From positions 124,001 to 188,000 of the forward strand of contig NZ_JAAQQU010000098.1 of assembly GCF_011742145.1 (NCBI RefSeq): a DNA stretch of 64,000 bases. The letters run 5' to 3'. Source of the DNA: Flavobacterium sp. J49. Its GTDB lineage: Bacteria; Bacteroidota; Bacteroidia; Flavobacteriales; Flavobacteriaceae. Under the pieces are notes generated by a model. That model had not been told where the DNA came from, made no database searches, and saw only the letters and a list, made by a program, of their open reading frames with translations. Each line of letters opens with the position of its first letter. The first letter of the stretch is position 1. Below are positions 16,010 to 27,133 of the stretch, piece after piece. Made by a program: the position numbers and the translations under genes.

Positions 16010-17346
16010 GATAAAGCCAATTTAATTTTTGGAACTAATTCACCGATGTCTCCGGCGCCGATGGTGACAATTATTTTAGCATTGTTTTCCAAAATTGACG
16101 GAATTAAATCACCTTTAGAAACCAATTTTTTATTTGGATTTTCCATTTTGGAAAGCAACCAACTTGAGGTAATTCCTTCCATCGGTAATTCTCTGGCCGG
16201 ATAAATATCTAACAACAAAATCTCGTCGAACTGGGACAAGCTTTTGGCAAAATCATTCGCAAAATCTTTCGTTCTGCTGAATAAATGCGGTTGGAAAATG
16301 GCCAATACTTTTTGGTCAGGATACAATTCACGAACTGCTTGATGCACCGCATTAATTTCTGTCGGATGATGTGCGTAATCATCTATATAAACCAGGTCAT
16401 TGGTCTTGATTTGATAGGAAAATCTGCGCTGAATTCCTTTAAATGAAGCCAAGGCTTTGGCAATGGACTCGGTTGGGGTACCATAAGTCTTAGACATTGC
16501 TAAAGCCATCAAGGCATTCATTAAATTGTGTCTTCCCGGCAAACCGAATTTCAAATCGGTAATTGTTTCCGATGGTGTTTGTACATCAAAAACATAGAAC
16601 CCGTTTTCAATTCGGATATTGAAAGCTTTGTACGTTGAGTCCTCATCAATTCCAATGGTTAAACCTTCTATAGGCAACCCTTTTGGAACGAATAAATTGT
16701 TTCTATCTTCTACTTTATCAGCAAATTCTCGGAACGAATCTTCGATAGCCGTTGCGTCACCATAAATATCCAAATGGTCTGCATCCATTGAAGTTACGCA
16801 AGCAATATCGGGATGCAAATGCAGGAATGATCGATCGAATTCATCGGCTTCAACAACTGTTATAGTTTTGCCGTTTCCGATTAAATTGGAATGGTAATTC
16901 TCTACAATGCCGCCTAAAAAGGCGGTAACATCTGCTCCGCTTTCGAAAAGGATGTGACCCAAAATACTTGAGGTTGTTGTTTTTCCGTGCGTTCCCGCAA
17001 CAGCGAAGCAAAACGTGTCTTTAGTGATGATACCCAAAACTTCGGCGCGTTTTTTAACTACATAATCTCTTTCTAAAAAATAGTTCCATTCCGAATGGGT
17101 TACCGGTACTGCCGGTGTAATGATTACCAAAGTGTTTTCGGTGTAATAATCTTTTGGAATTAAACCAATATTGTCTTCAAAATGAATGTCCATTCCGCCA
17201 GCAATCAACTCGTCGGTCAACATGGTCGGCGTTTTATCGTAACCCGAAACATTTTTACCAATGTTTTGGAAATAACGCGCCAAGGCACTCATTCCGATGC
17301 CTCCGATACCGATAAAATAGACGTTATGTATTTGGTTTAGATTCAT
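16006..17346 (-). CDS. murC: UDP-N-acetylmuramate--L-alanine ligase
   Basis: The 446-residue Mur ligase adds L-alanine to UDP-MurNAc. It has the N-terminal nucleotide-binding GIGGIGMSALA (13-23), the ATP loop GTHGKTTTSS (118-127) and IDDYAHHPTEI in the C-terminal domain. Three-domain Mur architecture and length are normal. In transcription order it lies between murG and ftsQ. Confidence 0.97.
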   Translation of the reverse strand: MNLNQIHNVYFIGIGGIGMSALARYFQNIGKNVSGYDKTPTMLTDELIAGGMDIHFEDNIGLIPKDYYTENTLVIITPAVPVTHSEWNYFLERDYVVKKRAEVLGIITKDTFCFAVAGTHGKTTTSSILGHILFESGADVTAFLGGIVENYHSNLIGNGKTITVVEADEFDRSFLHLHPDIACVTSMDADHLDIYGDATAIEDSFREFADKVEDRNNLFVPKGLPIEGLTIGIDEDSTYKAFNIRIENGFYVFDVQTPSETITDLKFGLPGRHNLMNALMALAMSKTYGTPTESIAKALASFKGIQRRFSYQIKTNDLVYIDDYAHHPTEINAVHQAVRELYPDQKVLAIFQPHLFSRTKDFANDFAKSLSQFDEILLLDIYPARELPMEGITSSWLLSKMENPNKKLVSKGDLIPSILENNAKIIVTIGAGDIGELVPKIKLALS

Positions 17347-17353
17347 TTCTTAA

Positions 17354-17391
17354 AGTGGCAAAGTCACAGAGTGGCAAAGTGACAAAGTTTT
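17354..17391. repeat. AGTGGCAAAGT direct repeat between murG and murC
   Basis: AGTGGCAAAGT occurs at 17354-17364 and again at 17370-17380, a 16-bp period, followed by GACAAAG. It is one of several short stuttering blocks in the intergenic DNA of the window. Confidence 0.6.
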
Positions 17392-18483
17392 TTATTTTAT
17401 TAATTTTACTATCTGTTCAACTATATCTTTTGTAGCATTTGGCTTAGCCAACTTTTTTATGTTTTGACTTAAAGTAAGCTGCAAATCTTCGTTTGAAATC
17501 AAATCAGAAAACGTCGTTTCAAATGTTGTATCCAATTCGCTTTCTTTTAAAAGAATCGCGCCGTTTTTGTCGGCAATTGCTTTGGCGTTTTTGGTTTGAT
17601 GGTCTTCGGCTACATTGGGTGACGGAATAAAAATGGTTGGTTTTCCCACCAAACACAGCTCGGAAACCGACGATGCTCCAGCGCGAGATATTACAAAATC
17701 TGCGGCGGCATAAATCAAATCCATTCTATCAATAAACGCGACTACTTGAACATTTTCTTTTTCATTGAAATGTTGGTATTCGTCGAAATACAATTTGCCA
17801 CATTGCCAAAAAACCTGAACACCACTTTCTAAAAGAAAATCGAGTTCTTTTGCGATTAATTGATTTATTCTTCTTGCTCCGAGACTTCCTCCGAGAACCA
17901 ACAAAGTTTTTTTATTGACATCCAATTTAAAATAGGCTTTCCCTTCGGCTGTTTTGGTGGCGACATCCAACAAATCTTGACGCACGGGATTTCCGGTAAA
18001 AACGATTTTATCCTTTGGAAAGAATCGTTCCAAATTTTCATAAGCCACACAAATTGCATTGGCTTTTTTACTCAACAGTTTGTTGGTAATTCCCGGATAG
18101 GAATTTTGTTCTTGAATGACTGTTGGTATATTCAAACTATTCGCCATTTGCAATAACGGTCCGCTGGCAAAACCTCCGGTTCCGATTACTACATCGGGTT
18201 TGAAACTTTTTAATATTTGGCGTGATGTCCACAAACTGCTTACTAATTTTAGTGGAAACATAGCGTTTTGCAATGTCAGTTTTCGCTGCAAACCGGCAAT
18301 CCACAATCCGTTGATTTTGTAACCGGCTTGGGGTACTTTTTGCATTTCCATTTTGTCTTTGGCACCTACAAAAAGAAATTCCGCTTCAGGGAAACGAGAC
18401 TTTAACTCATTAGCAATCGCCACTGCCGGATAAATATGTCCGCCAGTTCCGCCGCCGCTTAATATGAATTTTAGTTTACGCAT
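17392..18483 (-). CDS. murG: UDP-GlcNAc:lipid I N-acetylglucosaminyltransferase
   Basis: The 363-residue GT28 glycosyltransferase makes lipid II from lipid I on the inner face of the membrane. It shows the N-terminal glycine-rich [12 protein letters not shown] (9-20), [22 protein letters not shown] and the donor-site block [20 protein letters not shown]. Length is typical. It follows ftsW with a single-base gap. Confidence 0.97.
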   Translation of the reverse strand: MRKLKFILSGGGTGGHIYPAVAIANELKSRFPEAEFLFVGAKDKMEMQKVPQAGYKINGLWIAGLQRKLTLQNAMFPLKLVSSLWTSRQILKSFKPDVVIGTGGFASGPLLQMANSLNIPTVIQEQNSYPGITNKLLSKKANAICVAYENLERFFPKDKIVFTGNPVRQDLLDVATKTAEGKAYFKLDVNKKTLLVLGGSLGARRINQLIAKELDFLLESGVQVFWQCGKLYFDEYQHFNEKENVQVVAFIDRMDLIYAAADFVISRAGASSVSELCLVGKPTIFIPSPNVAEDHQTKNAKAIADKNGAILLKESELDTTFETTFSDLISNEDLQLTLSQNIKKLAKPNATKDIVEQIVKLIK

Positions 18484-18484
18484 C

Positions 18485-19792
18485 TTATTTCTTTAAAATT
18501 GGCTCCAATGGATTGGCTTTATCTTGGATAGAATAGCTTTCCAACTCGGCTTGTGCCGCTGCTTTTTCGGCTTCCTCTTCTTCTTGCAATTGTTTGTCAA
18601 TCATTCGTTGTAATGCGTCTTCTCGTTTTTGCTTTTCAGCTAATTCCTCGGCAATTTCTTCTTCTTTTTTGGTCACACTTAAAATAATGCCAAGTGCAAT
18701 ACAAGTCATCCAAATAGAACTTCCACCCGAACTAATCAATGGTAATGTTTGTCCGGTTACGGGTAATAATTCTACTGCCACTGCCATATTAGTCATGGCC
18801 TGAAAAATAATTGGGAAGCCTAAACCTATGACGACGAGTTTACCGAAGAGTGAATTCGATTTATGCGCCGCGACAACAAATCGGAACAACAAAAGCAAGT
18901 ACAAACACAATACTAAAATCCCGCCGAAAAGTCCGTACTCCTCGACAATAATGGCATAAATAAAATCGGATGATGATTGTGGTAAAAAGTTTTTCTGCAC
19001 ACTTTTACCCGGACCTAAACCATACACACCACCTGAAGCAATAGCTATTTTGGCTTTTTCAATTTGGTAATCATCCTCATCGGGTTTGTCGCTGGTGAAA
19101 TTATCAATACGATTGATCCATGTGTCAACACGATTGGGGAAAGCATCCGGAAAAGCTTTGGCCACCAAAATAAAAAATGTCAATCCAATAATACCGGCAC
19201 CGACGATGATTCCGATATATTTTAAAGGATATTTCCCGATAAATGCCAACATTAAAACCATTGAAAATATCAATGCTGCCGTGGATAAATTTGCGGGCAG
19301 AATTAAGATTACCGTAATAAAAACCGGCGTCCATAAATCCCATAATGAATTTTGAAACGTTATTGGGATTTCTCTGCTTTTAGATAAATATCGGGCTACA
19401 AAAACATACAGGACTATCGAGGCCAACGCTGATGTTTGGAACGTAATTCCGATGAACGGAATTTGTATCCAACGGCTGGCATTGGCACCATCAATAATGG
19501 TTCCTTTGAGCAAAGTATATATCAATAACACCCAAACGACCGGCAATAACAATCGAGAAATCGTTCGGAAATAATGATAGGGAACTTTGTGAATTTTGTA
19601 AAGAATAAAAAATCCAACGAACACTTGCGCACCGTGTTTCAACAAATACGTCAACGCATTTCCGGAACCGTGGCGCATATAGGCCAAATTGCTACTTGCA
19701 CTAAACACCGGCATAAACGAGAAAAGCGCCAACAAGGCCACGAATGCCCAGATGACTTTATCTCCTTTTAAGCTGTGAATTAGTTCTTTCAT
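18485..19792 (-). CDS. ftsW: Lipid II polymerase FtsW (SEDS family)
   Basis: This polytopic SEDS glycosyltransferase works with FtsI in septal peptidoglycan synthesis. From the ATG at 19792 ([19 protein letters not shown]) it has 435 residues and about ten membrane helices. Conserved stretches include [46 protein letters not shown] and [14 protein letters not shown] Glu/Ala/Lys-rich cytoplasmic tail of about 60 residues ends the protein. An upstream in-frame ATG at 19852 would add 20 residues read from an intergenic palindrome and is not favoured. Confidence 0.94.
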   Translation of the reverse strand: MKELIHSLKGDKVIWAFVALLALFSFMPVFSASSNLAYMRHGSGNALTYLLKHGAQVFVGFFILYKIHKVPYHYFRTISRLLLPVVWVLLIYTLLKGTIIDGANASRWIQIPFIGITFQTSALASIVLYVFVARYLSKSREIPITFQNSLWDLWTPVFITVILILPANLSTAALIFSMVLMLAFIGKYPLKYIGIIVGAGIIGLTFFILVAKAFPDAFPNRVDTWINRIDNFTSDKPDEDDYQIEKAKIAIASGGVYGLGPGKSVQKNFLPQSSSDFIYAIIVEEYGLFGGILVLCLYLLLLFRFVVAAHKSNSLFGKLVVIGLGFPIIFQAMTNMAVAVELLPVTGQTLPLISSGGSSIWMTCIALGIILSVTKKEEEIAEELAEKQKREDALQRMIDKQLQEEEEAEKAAAQAELESYSIQDKANPLEPILKK

Positions 19793-19819
19793 AGTGTGGA
19801 TTTGTCGATTTGTGGATTC

Positions 19820-19842
19820 GGTTATTTGAAATTCAAATAACC
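19820..19842. repeat. Perfect 23-bp palindrome between murD and ftsW
   Basis: GGTTATTTGAA, one central A, then its exact complement. More AACCAAATAACC-type copies flank it. No T tract follows, so it is not a classical terminator. It would form a hairpin in the dcw mRNA ahead of ftsW. Confidence 0.7.
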
Positions 19843-19861
19843 AAATAACCACATAACCAAA

Positions 19862-21196
19862 TTATAAATTCTGTACGGCTACTTTAAACTGGTTTCCTCT
19901 GTCTTCGTAGTTTTGGAACAAATCAAAACTGGCACAAGCCGGCGACAATAAAACGGCATCGCCTTTCTCGGCTAAATGCTTGGCTGTGTTTACTGCATCG
20001 CGCATGTTGTCTACTTCTACCATCATATCGACTACATCGCTGAAGGCGTCTATGATTTTTTTATTGTCTAAACCAAGACAAATGATTGCTTTTACTTTTT
20101 CACGTACTAATGGCATCAACTCGCTGTAATCATTTCCTTTGTCAACACCGCCGACAATCCAAACGGTAGGCACTGTCATACTGTCTAAAGCGAAGAAAGT
20201 CGCATTGACATTAGTCGCTTTGCTATCGTTGATGTACTGCACATTTTGAATTTTGAGTACTTTTTCCAAACGGTGTTCTACGCCTTGGAAGTTGGACAAG
20301 CTCTCGCGAATGGTTTGCTTTCTGATTTTCATCAATTGGGCGACAGAAGTGGCAGCCATAGCGTTTTTCATGTTGTGTTTTCCTTCCAAAGAAATGTCCG
20401 CTGTTTTCATTTCAAATTCCTCGTTGTTGATGATGATGTCCATAGTATTGTTTTTTATAAAGGCTCCGTTTTCAAATGTTTTTAATAATGAAAAAGGAAT
20501 TAATTGTGCTTTTGTTTTATTGTTTTGTAACCATCCTGAAATCGCTTCGTCATCGGCGTCGTAGATGAAAAAGTCCTCTTCTGTTTGGTTCATTGTTATT
20601 CTAAATTTTGACGCTATATAATTTTCATACTTGTATTCATACCGGTCCAAATGATCCGGACTGATGTTTGTAAGGATGGCTATATCTGGCTTGTAATTGA
20701 TGATGCCGTCTAATTGAAAACTGCTCAATTCCAATACATAGCAATCGTAGTTTTCTTCGGCCACTTGCCAGGCAAAACTCTTTCCAATATTGCCACCCAA
20801 TCCTACATTCAATCCGCCTTCTTTTAGTAGATGGTAAGTCAACATCGTTGTCGTTGTTTTACCGTTGCTTCCGGTTATTCCAATGGTTTTGGCGTGTGTA
20901 AACGGATAAGCAAATTCTATTTCGGATATGACTGGAATTCCTTTTTCCAATAGTTTTTTAATCAATGGCGCTTTCTCAGGAATTCCAGGGCTTTTCATGA
21001 CTACATCGGCATTGAGGATTAATTCCTCTGTATGCTTTTCGTCTTCCCATTTTATTTCATGCTGATTAAGAACGTCTCTGTATTTATCTTTTATTCTTCC
21101 CATATCGGACACAAAAACATTGTATCCTTCCTTCTTTCCTAAAATGGCGGTTCCCACACCACTTTCTCCACCGCCAAGTATTACCAATCTTTGCAT
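19862..21196 (-). CDS. murD: UDP-N-acetylmuramoyl-L-alanine--D-glutamate ligase
   Basis: The 444-residue Mur ligase adds D-glutamate. The start chosen is the ATG at 21196 ([13 protein letters not shown]), whose first base overlaps the mraY stop (TAATG). A longer frame to 21253 would lie inside mraY. The ATP loop GSNGKTTTT spans 109-117. LTNISPDHLDRY and the C-terminal INDSKATN and LLSPACASFDLF blocks are typical of MurD. Confidence 0.96.
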   Translation of the reverse strand: MQRLVILGGGESGVGTAILGKKEGYNVFVSDMGRIKDKYRDVLNQHEIKWEDEKHTEELILNADVVMKSPGIPEKAPLIKKLLEKGIPVISEIEFAYPFTHAKTIGITGSNGKTTTTMLTYHLLKEGGLNVGLGGNIGKSFAWQVAEENYDCYVLELSSFQLDGIINYKPDIAILTNISPDHLDRYEYKYENYIASKFRITMNQTEEDFFIYDADDEAISGWLQNNKTKAQLIPFSLLKTFENGAFIKNNTMDIIINNEEFEMKTADISLEGKHNMKNAMAATSVAQLMKIRKQTIRESLSNFQGVEHRLEKVLKIQNVQYINDSKATNVNATFFALDSMTVPTVWIVGGVDKGNDYSELMPLVREKVKAIICLGLDNKKIIDAFSDVVDMMVEVDNMRDAVNTAKHLAEKGDAVLLSPACASFDLFQNYEDRGNQFKVAVQNL

Positions 21197-22416
21197 TATC
21201 TCAATTTTAAAGTCACTATGGAAACGATGGCTAACAGTATGGCAACAATCCAAAAACGGGTTACGATTTTACTTTCGTGATAGCCTTTCTTTTGGTAATG
21301 GTGGTGTAATGGTGACATGAGGAAAATGCGCTTTCCTTCACCAAAGCGTTTTTTGGTGTATTTGAAATAGGAAACTTGCATAATCACGGATAAGTTTTCG
21401 GCAAAAAAGATGGCGCACAATACCGGTAACAACATTTCTTTACGAACCGAAATCGCCAAAACCGCTATAATTCCGCCAATGGTTAAACTTCCTGTATCGC
21501 CCATAAATACCGATGCCGGATAGGAATTGTACCAAAGGAATCCTATTAATGCACCTACGAATGCCGAAATGAAAACCGTCATTTCCCCTGAATTCGGGAT
21601 GTACATAATGTTTAAATAGCCGGAGAGAATTACGTTCCCTGAAACGAAGGTGAAAATTCCTAATGCGAGTACAGAAATAGCGGAAGTTCCTGCAGCTAAT
21701 CCATCAATTCCATCGGTTAAATTAGCGCCATTCGAAACCGCAGTAATAATGAAAATTACGATTGGAATAAAAATTAACCATGCCCAGTTTTCATAACCTT
21801 CACCTGTCCATTCAATGAATTTGGCATAATCTAACTCATTGTTTTTAGTGAACGGAATGGTTGTAGTAGTTGATTTGTGCTCGATTGGTGTTTGAGAAAT
21901 TACGTTTTCCGTTTGGTTAACAGTAGTTACTGTTTTCTCTCTAACGGTTACGCCCGGATGAAAATACAATACTGAACCCACTATTAACCCTAAACCAACT
22001 TGCCCGATTACTTTAAATATCCCTTTTAAACCTTGTTTGTCTTTTTTGAAGATTTTGATATAATCATCGATGAATCCAATAGTCCCCATCCAAAGTGTGG
22101 TTACTATCAGAAGGATGATGTAAATATTATTCAGTTTGGTCAACAAAATCACCGGAATCAATGTCGCAATGATGATGATTAAACCACCCATGGTAGGCGT
22201 TCCCGCTTTTTCATTTTGCCCTTGCAATCCCAATTCTCTTACCGTTTCCCCTACTTGTTGGTTTCTCAAAAAGTTGATGATTTTTTTTCCGTAAATGGTG
22301 GAAATCATCAATGATAGGATAATAGCTAAAGCCGAACGAAAAGTAATGTACTGGAACACTCCGGTTCCCGGAACATCCATCGTTTTGTCGAGGTATTCAA
22401 ATAAATAATAGAGCAT
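21196..22416 (-). CDS. mraY: Phospho-N-acetylmuramoyl-pentapeptide transferase
   Basis: This 406-residue polytopic enzyme transfers phospho-MurNAc-pentapeptide to undecaprenyl phosphate, giving lipid I. Diagnostic blocks are [12 protein letters not shown], the Asp-rich [43 protein letters not shown] and the histidine-rich [17 protein letters not shown]. It carries a non-conserved loop of about 50 residues after the fifth helix ([12 protein letters not shown] onward), as many Bacteroidota do. It begins 4 bp after murE. Confidence 0.97.
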   Translation of the reverse strand: MLYYLFEYLDKTMDVPGTGVFQYITFRSALAIILSLMISTIYGKKIINFLRNQQVGETVRELGLQGQNEKAGTPTMGGLIIIIATLIPVILLTKLNNIYIILLIVTTLWMGTIGFIDDYIKIFKKDKQGLKGIFKVIGQVGLGLIVGSVLYFHPGVTVREKTVTTVNQTENVISQTPIEHKSTTTTIPFTKNNELDYAKFIEWTGEGYENWAWLIFIPIVIFIITAVSNGANLTDGIDGLAAGTSAISVLALGIFTFVSGNVILSGYLNIMYIPNSGEMTVFISAFVGALIGFLWYNSYPASVFMGDTGSLTIGGIIAVLAISVRKEMLLPVLCAIFFAENLSVIMQVSYFKYTKKRFGEGKRIFLMSPLHHHYQKKGYHESKIVTRFWIVAILLAIVSIVTLKLR

Positions 22417-22420
22417 AGGT

Positions 22421-23884
22421 TTATTTGTTTAGCTGTTCTAATAGTTCTTTTACAATTTTCATATCATCAAAATCGTGACGAACGCCTTGAATTTCTTGGT
22501 ACGTCTCGTGTCCTTTTCCGGCAATTAAGATGATATCATTGGGTCCGGCCAATTGACAAGCGGTTTTAATGGCTTGTTTTCTATCTACAATCGACAAAGT
22601 TTTTTTGTGATTTTGCGGCTCTACCCCTTTTTCCATATCCGAAATAATATCAATAGGATCTTCGGTTCTCGGATTATCGGAAGTGATGATAACCTGATTG
22701 CTCATTGTGGTTGCAATGTTCGCCATGATGGGCCTTTTGGCTTTATCTCTGTCACCACCACAACCGACTACTGTTATCAATTTTTCATTGTTCGTGCGAA
22801 TATCATTTATCGTGCTCAACACATTTTCCAAAGCATCCGGCGTGTGAGCGTAATCGACAATTGCAGTGATTTTTTGGTTGGAAACGATAAATTGGAAACG
22901 ACCAGAAACACTTTCTAACTCGGAAAGCAATCGCAACACTTCTAATTTATCCAAACCTAATTCAACCGCTGTTCCGAAAATCGCCAACAAATTATAGGCA
23001 TTAAAAGTTCCGATTAGCCTAACCCAAACTTCATTTTCATTGATTTTCAGCAACAATCCCGACAATTGGTTTTCTAAGATTTGTGCTTTGTAATCAGCAT
23101 ACGATTTTAGCGCATAGGTCAGTCTTCTGGCTGCTGTATTTTGAAGCATTACCAAACCGTTTTTGTCATCGATATTGGTCAAAGCGAAAGCGGCTTTGGG
23201 CAAATGGTCGAAAAATGATTTTTTTACATCTCTGTATTCCGCAAAAGTTGCATGATAATCTAAATGATCGTGCGACAAATTGGTGAATACACCGCCGGCA
23301 AAGTGCAAACCTTCCGTACGTTTTTGGTGAATTCCGTGTGAACTTACTTCCATGAAGCAGTATTCAACACCAACCGCGCTCATTTCGGCCAAATAATAAT
23401 TGATGGTTAACGAATCCGGAGTTGTATGTGTGGCTTTGTATTCGGTATCATCCACCATAATTTTTACGGTAGATAACAGTCCAACTTTATAACCTGCTTT
23501 TTTGAATAATTGGAACAAAAGTGAGGCAATAGTAGTTTTACCGTTTGTTCCTGTTATGCCGACTAATTTTAAATTTTGAGACGGATTGCCGTAATAATTG
23601 GAAGCCAAAAATGCCAAAGCAGCATTAGTGTCTTTTACTTGAATATAAGTCACGCCTGTAACTATAACTTCAGGCAAAGTATCGCAAACAATAACTGTTG
23701 CGCCGAGATTTATCGCTTTTTCTATAAAGTCATGTCCATTGGAAACACTACCGCGAATCGCCACAAAAATGTCATTCTCCTGAACTTTTCTCGAGTCGAA
23801 TTCGATTTTACCAATAGTCATTTCGGTCGAACCTTTTACGACTTCGATGGCGACTTTATACAATATGTCTTTTAAAATAATCAC
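22421..23884 (-). CDS. murE: UDP-MurNAc-tripeptide synthetase, meso-DAP type
   Basis: The 487-residue Mur ligase adds the third stem-peptide residue. ATP loop [11 protein letters not shown] starts at 111. The DNPR motif at 403-406 ([10 protein letters not shown]) is the signature of meso-diaminopimelate-adding MurE rather than lysine-adding enzymes. The start is a GTG at 23884 that overlaps the ftsI TGA by 4 bp (GTGA), giving [11 protein letters not shown]. No ATG gives a sensible N terminus. Confidence 0.95.
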   Translation of the reverse strand: MIILKDILYKVAIEVVKGSTEMTIGKIEFDSRKVQENDIFVAIRGSVSNGHDFIEKAINLGATVIVCDTLPEVIVTGVTYIQVKDTNAALAFLASNYYGNPSQNLKLVGITGTNGKTTIASLLFQLFKKAGYKVGLLSTVKIMVDDTEYKATHTTPDSLTINYYLAEMSAVGVEYCFMEVSSHGIHQKRTEGLHFAGGVFTNLSHDHLDYHATFAEYRDVKKSFFDHLPKAAFALTNIDDKNGLVMLQNTAARRLTYALKSYADYKAQILENQLSGLLLKINENEVWVRLIGTFNAYNLLAIFGTAVELGLDKLEVLRLLSELESVSGRFQFIVSNQKITAIVDYAHTPDALENVLSTINDIRTNNEKLITVVGCGGDRDKAKRPIMANIATTMSNQVIITSDNPRTEDPIDIISDMEKGVEPQNHKKTLSIVDRKQAIKTACQLAGPNDIILIAGKGHETYQEIQGVRHDFDDMKIVKELLEQLNK

Positions 23885-25890
23885 GATAATTCGAGTATGA
23901 TGATTTGATTTTTATTCAAAGGTGAACCGGGTTGAATGGATTGTCGTTTTACTTTTCCGAACCCAACTACTTTTACTTTTACTTTCATGTTTTCCAAAAG
24001 TGCAACTGCGTCCATACCGCTCATGCCTTTTACATTGGGAATGGTTTTCCCGTCGGCATTTGACTTGTCTTCGTACGCGCTGTATGCCTTCTCCTGTTTG
24101 GCTATTTTTTTATTCAGATTTTTAATTTCGTTGGTGGATGGCGCATCGGTAAAAATCTTTTGTGCCACACGTTTGAAAACCGGCCCGGCCACATCGGCAC
24201 CGTAATAATTATTGCCTGAAGTGTTGGGTTTGTGCACCACAACTATGCAGGAATATTTGGGATTTTCCGCGGGGAAAAAGCCGACGAAAGAAGAGATGTA
24301 GTGTTTTTCACTTCCGCCGTTTTTACCATAATTGGCTTGAGCTGTTCCGGTTTTTCCGGCCATGGAAAAGTCTTTAGAATACAATTTAGAGCCCGTTCCT
24401 TTTTTGACCACATTCTCTAAAACCGATTTTAATTTTTTAATCGTTTCGTCGGAGCAGATTTTAGGATTGATGACTTCTTTGTTGTATTTTTTGATGGTTT
24501 TGTTCCATTCTTTGATTTCGGAAACAAATTGAGGCTTTACCATTTCTCCATTATTGGCTACCGCATTATACAAAGTCAATGTCTGTAAAGGCGTTACAGA
24601 AACTCCGTAACCAAAAGCCATCCAGGGTAAGGAAATCGCACTCCAATGTTTATCTCCAGGTTGTGGAATATAAGGTTTGCCTTCGCCTTGAAATGGCAAT
24701 CCTAATGGTTTGTTTAATCCCATTCTGTCGATTCTCTCAACAAATTCTTTTGGATTATTTTTGTAATTCTCATAAACAGCTTGTACTAAAACCGTGTTGG
24801 AAGACACTTCAAAACCTCTTGCCAAAGAAATTTTTCCGTAACCGCCTTCATGAGAATCTCGGACTTTTTTTCCACGATATTCTATAATTCCTCCGCGACT
24901 GTCATACACTTTACTGGTGTCTACTTTTCCGTCATCCAATAGGGCAATCATGTCAACTAGCTTGAACGTTGAACCAGGTTCGTGCGATTCAGCTATAGCG
25001 TAATTAGTCGTTTCAAAATAAGTAGAATCACTTTCTTTCAGTTTGCCTAAATTGGAAATCGCTCTGATTTTTCCGGTTTTGGTTTCCATTACAATTACAC
25101 AACCGTGCTCGGCTTTGAACTCCTGCAACTGTTTTAGCAAAGCATGATGGGCGATGTCTTGGATATAAACATCAATGGTGGAAATTACGTCATAACCATC
25201 TTGAGGGTCAACTTCATTTTGGTCCCGAATGGGTTTCCACTGTCCTTTAGCGATTTTTTGTTTTAAAACTTTACCGTCTTTACCATTCAAATATTTTCTG
25301 AACGACCATTCGATACCTTTTCCGTCCGGTTTCCCTTCCGGAGTAATTCTTTCGTAGCCAATAGTTCTTTCGGCAATTTTCCCTATCGGATGTTCGCGAA
25401 CGGTTTCTTGTTCGGTTATCATACCACCTTTGTTGGCGCCCAAATTGAACAGGGGAAAACTCTTGATTTTCATGTATTGTGTATAGCTCAAATCTCGAGC
25501 AACCAACAAATACCTGTTTTTATTGTTTCTGGCCAAAGTCAACTGAGAATGATAGAAACTACTGGGTTTACCCAACATTTTCGACAGTGAATCCGCCAAT
25601 GGTCTTACATTTTTGGCAAAGTCTTCTCCTTTGGGTGCCACGGCATCAAATCTTATATTGTAATTGGGAATAGAAGTCGCAAGCAAACTTCCGTCAGCGG
25701 AATAAATATTTCCTTTGTTGGCCGGAATCACAAAGTTCTTTACGGTTCTTTCTTTGGCTAATTTTCGGTAATGATCACCTTCAACCCACTGAATTTTAGA
25801 GAGTTTAAAAGCAATTGCAAATGCCATCAGAAAAAGACAGAAAGCAACTAAGTAAATTCGGTAAGAGATATGTTTATCTTCTACTGCCAT
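23881..25890 (-). CDS. ftsI: Septal peptidoglycan transpeptidase FtsI/PBP3 with C-terminal PASTA domain
   Basis: The 669-residue class B penicillin-binding protein cross-links septal peptidoglycan. One N-terminal membrane helix (about 10-30) is followed by the pedestal domain (about 45-210) and the transpeptidase. The latter carries the catalytic STFK at 307-310, SSN at 363-365 and KTG at 513-515. The last 55 residues (PNVKGMSGMDAVALLENMKV onward) form a PASTA domain. It overlaps the ftsL-like gene by 10 bp. Confidence 0.95.
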   Translation of the reverse strand: MAVEDKHISYRIYLVAFCLFLMAFAIAFKLSKIQWVEGDHYRKLAKERTVKNFVIPANKGNIYSADGSLLATSIPNYNIRFDAVAPKGEDFAKNVRPLADSLSKMLGKPSSFYHSQLTLARNNKNRYLLVARDLSYTQYMKIKSFPLFNLGANKGGMITEQETVREHPIGKIAERTIGYERITPEGKPDGKGIEWSFRKYLNGKDGKVLKQKIAKGQWKPIRDQNEVDPQDGYDVISTIDVYIQDIAHHALLKQLQEFKAEHGCVIVMETKTGKIRAISNLGKLKESDSTYFETTNYAIAESHEPGSTFKLVDMIALLDDGKVDTSKVYDSRGGIIEYRGKKVRDSHEGGYGKISLARGFEVSSNTVLVQAVYENYKNNPKEFVERIDRMGLNKPLGLPFQGEGKPYIPQPGDKHWSAISLPWMAFGYGVSVTPLQTLTLYNAVANNGEMVKPQFVSEIKEWNKTIKKYNKEVINPKICSDETIKKLKSVLENVVKKGTGSKLYSKDFSMAGKTGTAQANYGKNGGSEKHYISSFVGFFPAENPKYSCIVVVHKPNTSGNNYYGADVAGPVFKRVAQKIFTDAPSTNEIKNLNKKIAKQEKAYSAYEDKSNADGKTIPNVKGMSGMDAVALLENMKVKVKVVGFGKVKRQSIQPGSPLNKNQIIILELS

Positions 25891-26228
25891 AGTTTTTGGA
25901 AGAAAGTTTTTTCTACCGGTTTTTTAATTTTTATTTTTTGAGGCGGAACCGATGAAGGGAAAATATTTCTCTCTTTCATTCTTTCGGAAACGGTCGATTC
26001 CATTTTTAATTTCATTAATTCGGAGCGTTTGTCTACAAATTCAGAACGCAATTCTTTTACTTCATTGGTCAATTCGGCAATTCTGAAAATCTTTTGGTCG
26101 TATCTATGTTCGTTGGCAATCATCAAAATTGCCAGTAAAATCAGAAATACTATGAATCGCCAGTTTTTAGTGGCGTCTTCATTGACTAAGAATCTGGCTT
26201 TTAATATGCCGTAAACGCCTTTTTTCAT
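25881..26228 (-). CDS. FtsL-like cell division protein
   Basis: The 115-residue protein has a short cytoplasmic N terminus, one membrane helix (about 24-40) and a coiled-coil stretch (about 45-85, AELTNEVKELRSEFVDKRSE). This is the FtsL layout, and the position between rsmH and ftsI agrees. Primary sequence of FtsL is poorly conserved, so size, topology and position carry the call. It would bridge FtsQ and FtsW-FtsI. It overlaps both neighbours. Confidence 0.87.
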   Translation of the reverse strand: MKKGVYGILKARFLVNEDATKNWRFIVFLILLAILMIANEHRYDQKIFRIAELTNEVKELRSEFVDKRSELMKLKMESTVSERMKERNIFPSSVPPQKIKIKKPVEKTFFQKLWQ

Positions 26229-27133
26229 CGCTTTTCTGCTATTCTTAATTTGGCACTGCGCGCCCTGTTGTTGATTTTAATTTCAGCTTCGTCTGGCACG
26301 ATTAGTTTACCAACCAACTTAAACGGCACTGAAAAATTCCCAAAGAAATCGCGTTCCGGTTCGCCTTCAAACAGTCCGTTTTTCATAAAGCGTTTTACTA
26401 ATCTATCTTCTAAAGAGTGATACGAAATCACACTTAGTCTTCCTTCGGGCTTCAATATTTCAAGGGATTGTTCCAAAAATTCTTTAAGGACTTCCATTTC
26501 TTGGTTAACCTCAATTCTAATCGCTTGATAGATTTGCGCCAAGATTTTATTTTTAAACTGATCGGGTAAAAATTTGGCCAAAACCGATTTTAACTCATCA
26601 GTGGTATTAATGGTTTTCTTTTCTCTGGCTTCGATAATGGTTCTAGCGATGGCCGGAGCAGCTTTCAATTCGCCGTAATCCAAAAACACTCTTTTTAAAT
26701 TGGCATCATCATATTCATTTATCACTTTGTGCGCATCGAGTTCGTTTCTTTTGCTCATTCTCATATCCAAATCGGCATCAAAGCGTGTAGAAAAACCTCT
26801 TTCCGGAACATCAAATTGGTGTGATGAAACGCCTAAATCAGCCAAAATACCATCCACACTTTTCACCCCATGAAACCTCAAAAAACGTTTGATGTATCTG
26901 AAATTCTCTTGAATCAATGTAAATCTTTCATCGGGTAAGGCATTAGCCCAAGCATCTTCATCTTGGTCAAACCCAAACAATCTTCCATTAGGCCCTAAGC
27001 GACTCAAAATCTCTTTAGAATGACCGCCACCACCAAAAGTCACATCGACATAAATTCCATCCGGTTTGATATTCAAGCCATCGACAGTTTCCTTCAACAA
27101 AACCGGATTATGATATTCCATCTCCATCGTCAT
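26225..27133 (-). CDS. rsmH: 16S rRNA (cytosine1402-N4)-methyltransferase
   Basis: The 302-residue RsmH (MraW) methylates C1402 of 16S rRNA using S-adenosylmethionine. The SAM site is VDVTFGGGGHSKEIL. ILADLGVSSHQFDVPERGFS and the late SYHSLEDRLVKRF block are diagnostic. The start is ambiguous among three in-frame ATGs (27133, 27127, 27121). All overlap the end of mraZ (by 26, 20 or 14 bp), and conservation begins at EYHNPVLL. Confidence 0.95.
   Translation of the reverse strand: MTMEMEYHNPVLLKETVDGLNIKPDGIYVDVTFGGGGHSKEILSRLGPNGRLFGFDQDEDAWANALPDERFTLIQENFRYIKRFLRFHGVKSVDGILADLGVSSHQFDVPERGFSTRFDADLDMRMSKRNELDAHKVINEYDDANLKRVFLDYGELKAAPAIARTIIEAREKKTINTTDELKSVLAKFLPDQFKNKILAQIYQAIRIEVNQEMEVLKEFLEQSLEILKPEGRLSVISYHSLEDRLVKRFMKNGLFEGEPERDFFGNFSVPFKLVGKLIVPDEAEIKINNRARSAKLRIAEKR

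Noticed and set aside
19793..19852. FtsW start at 19852
   Set aside because: The added 20 residues are read from an intergenic palindrome; homology begins at [10 protein letters not shown].
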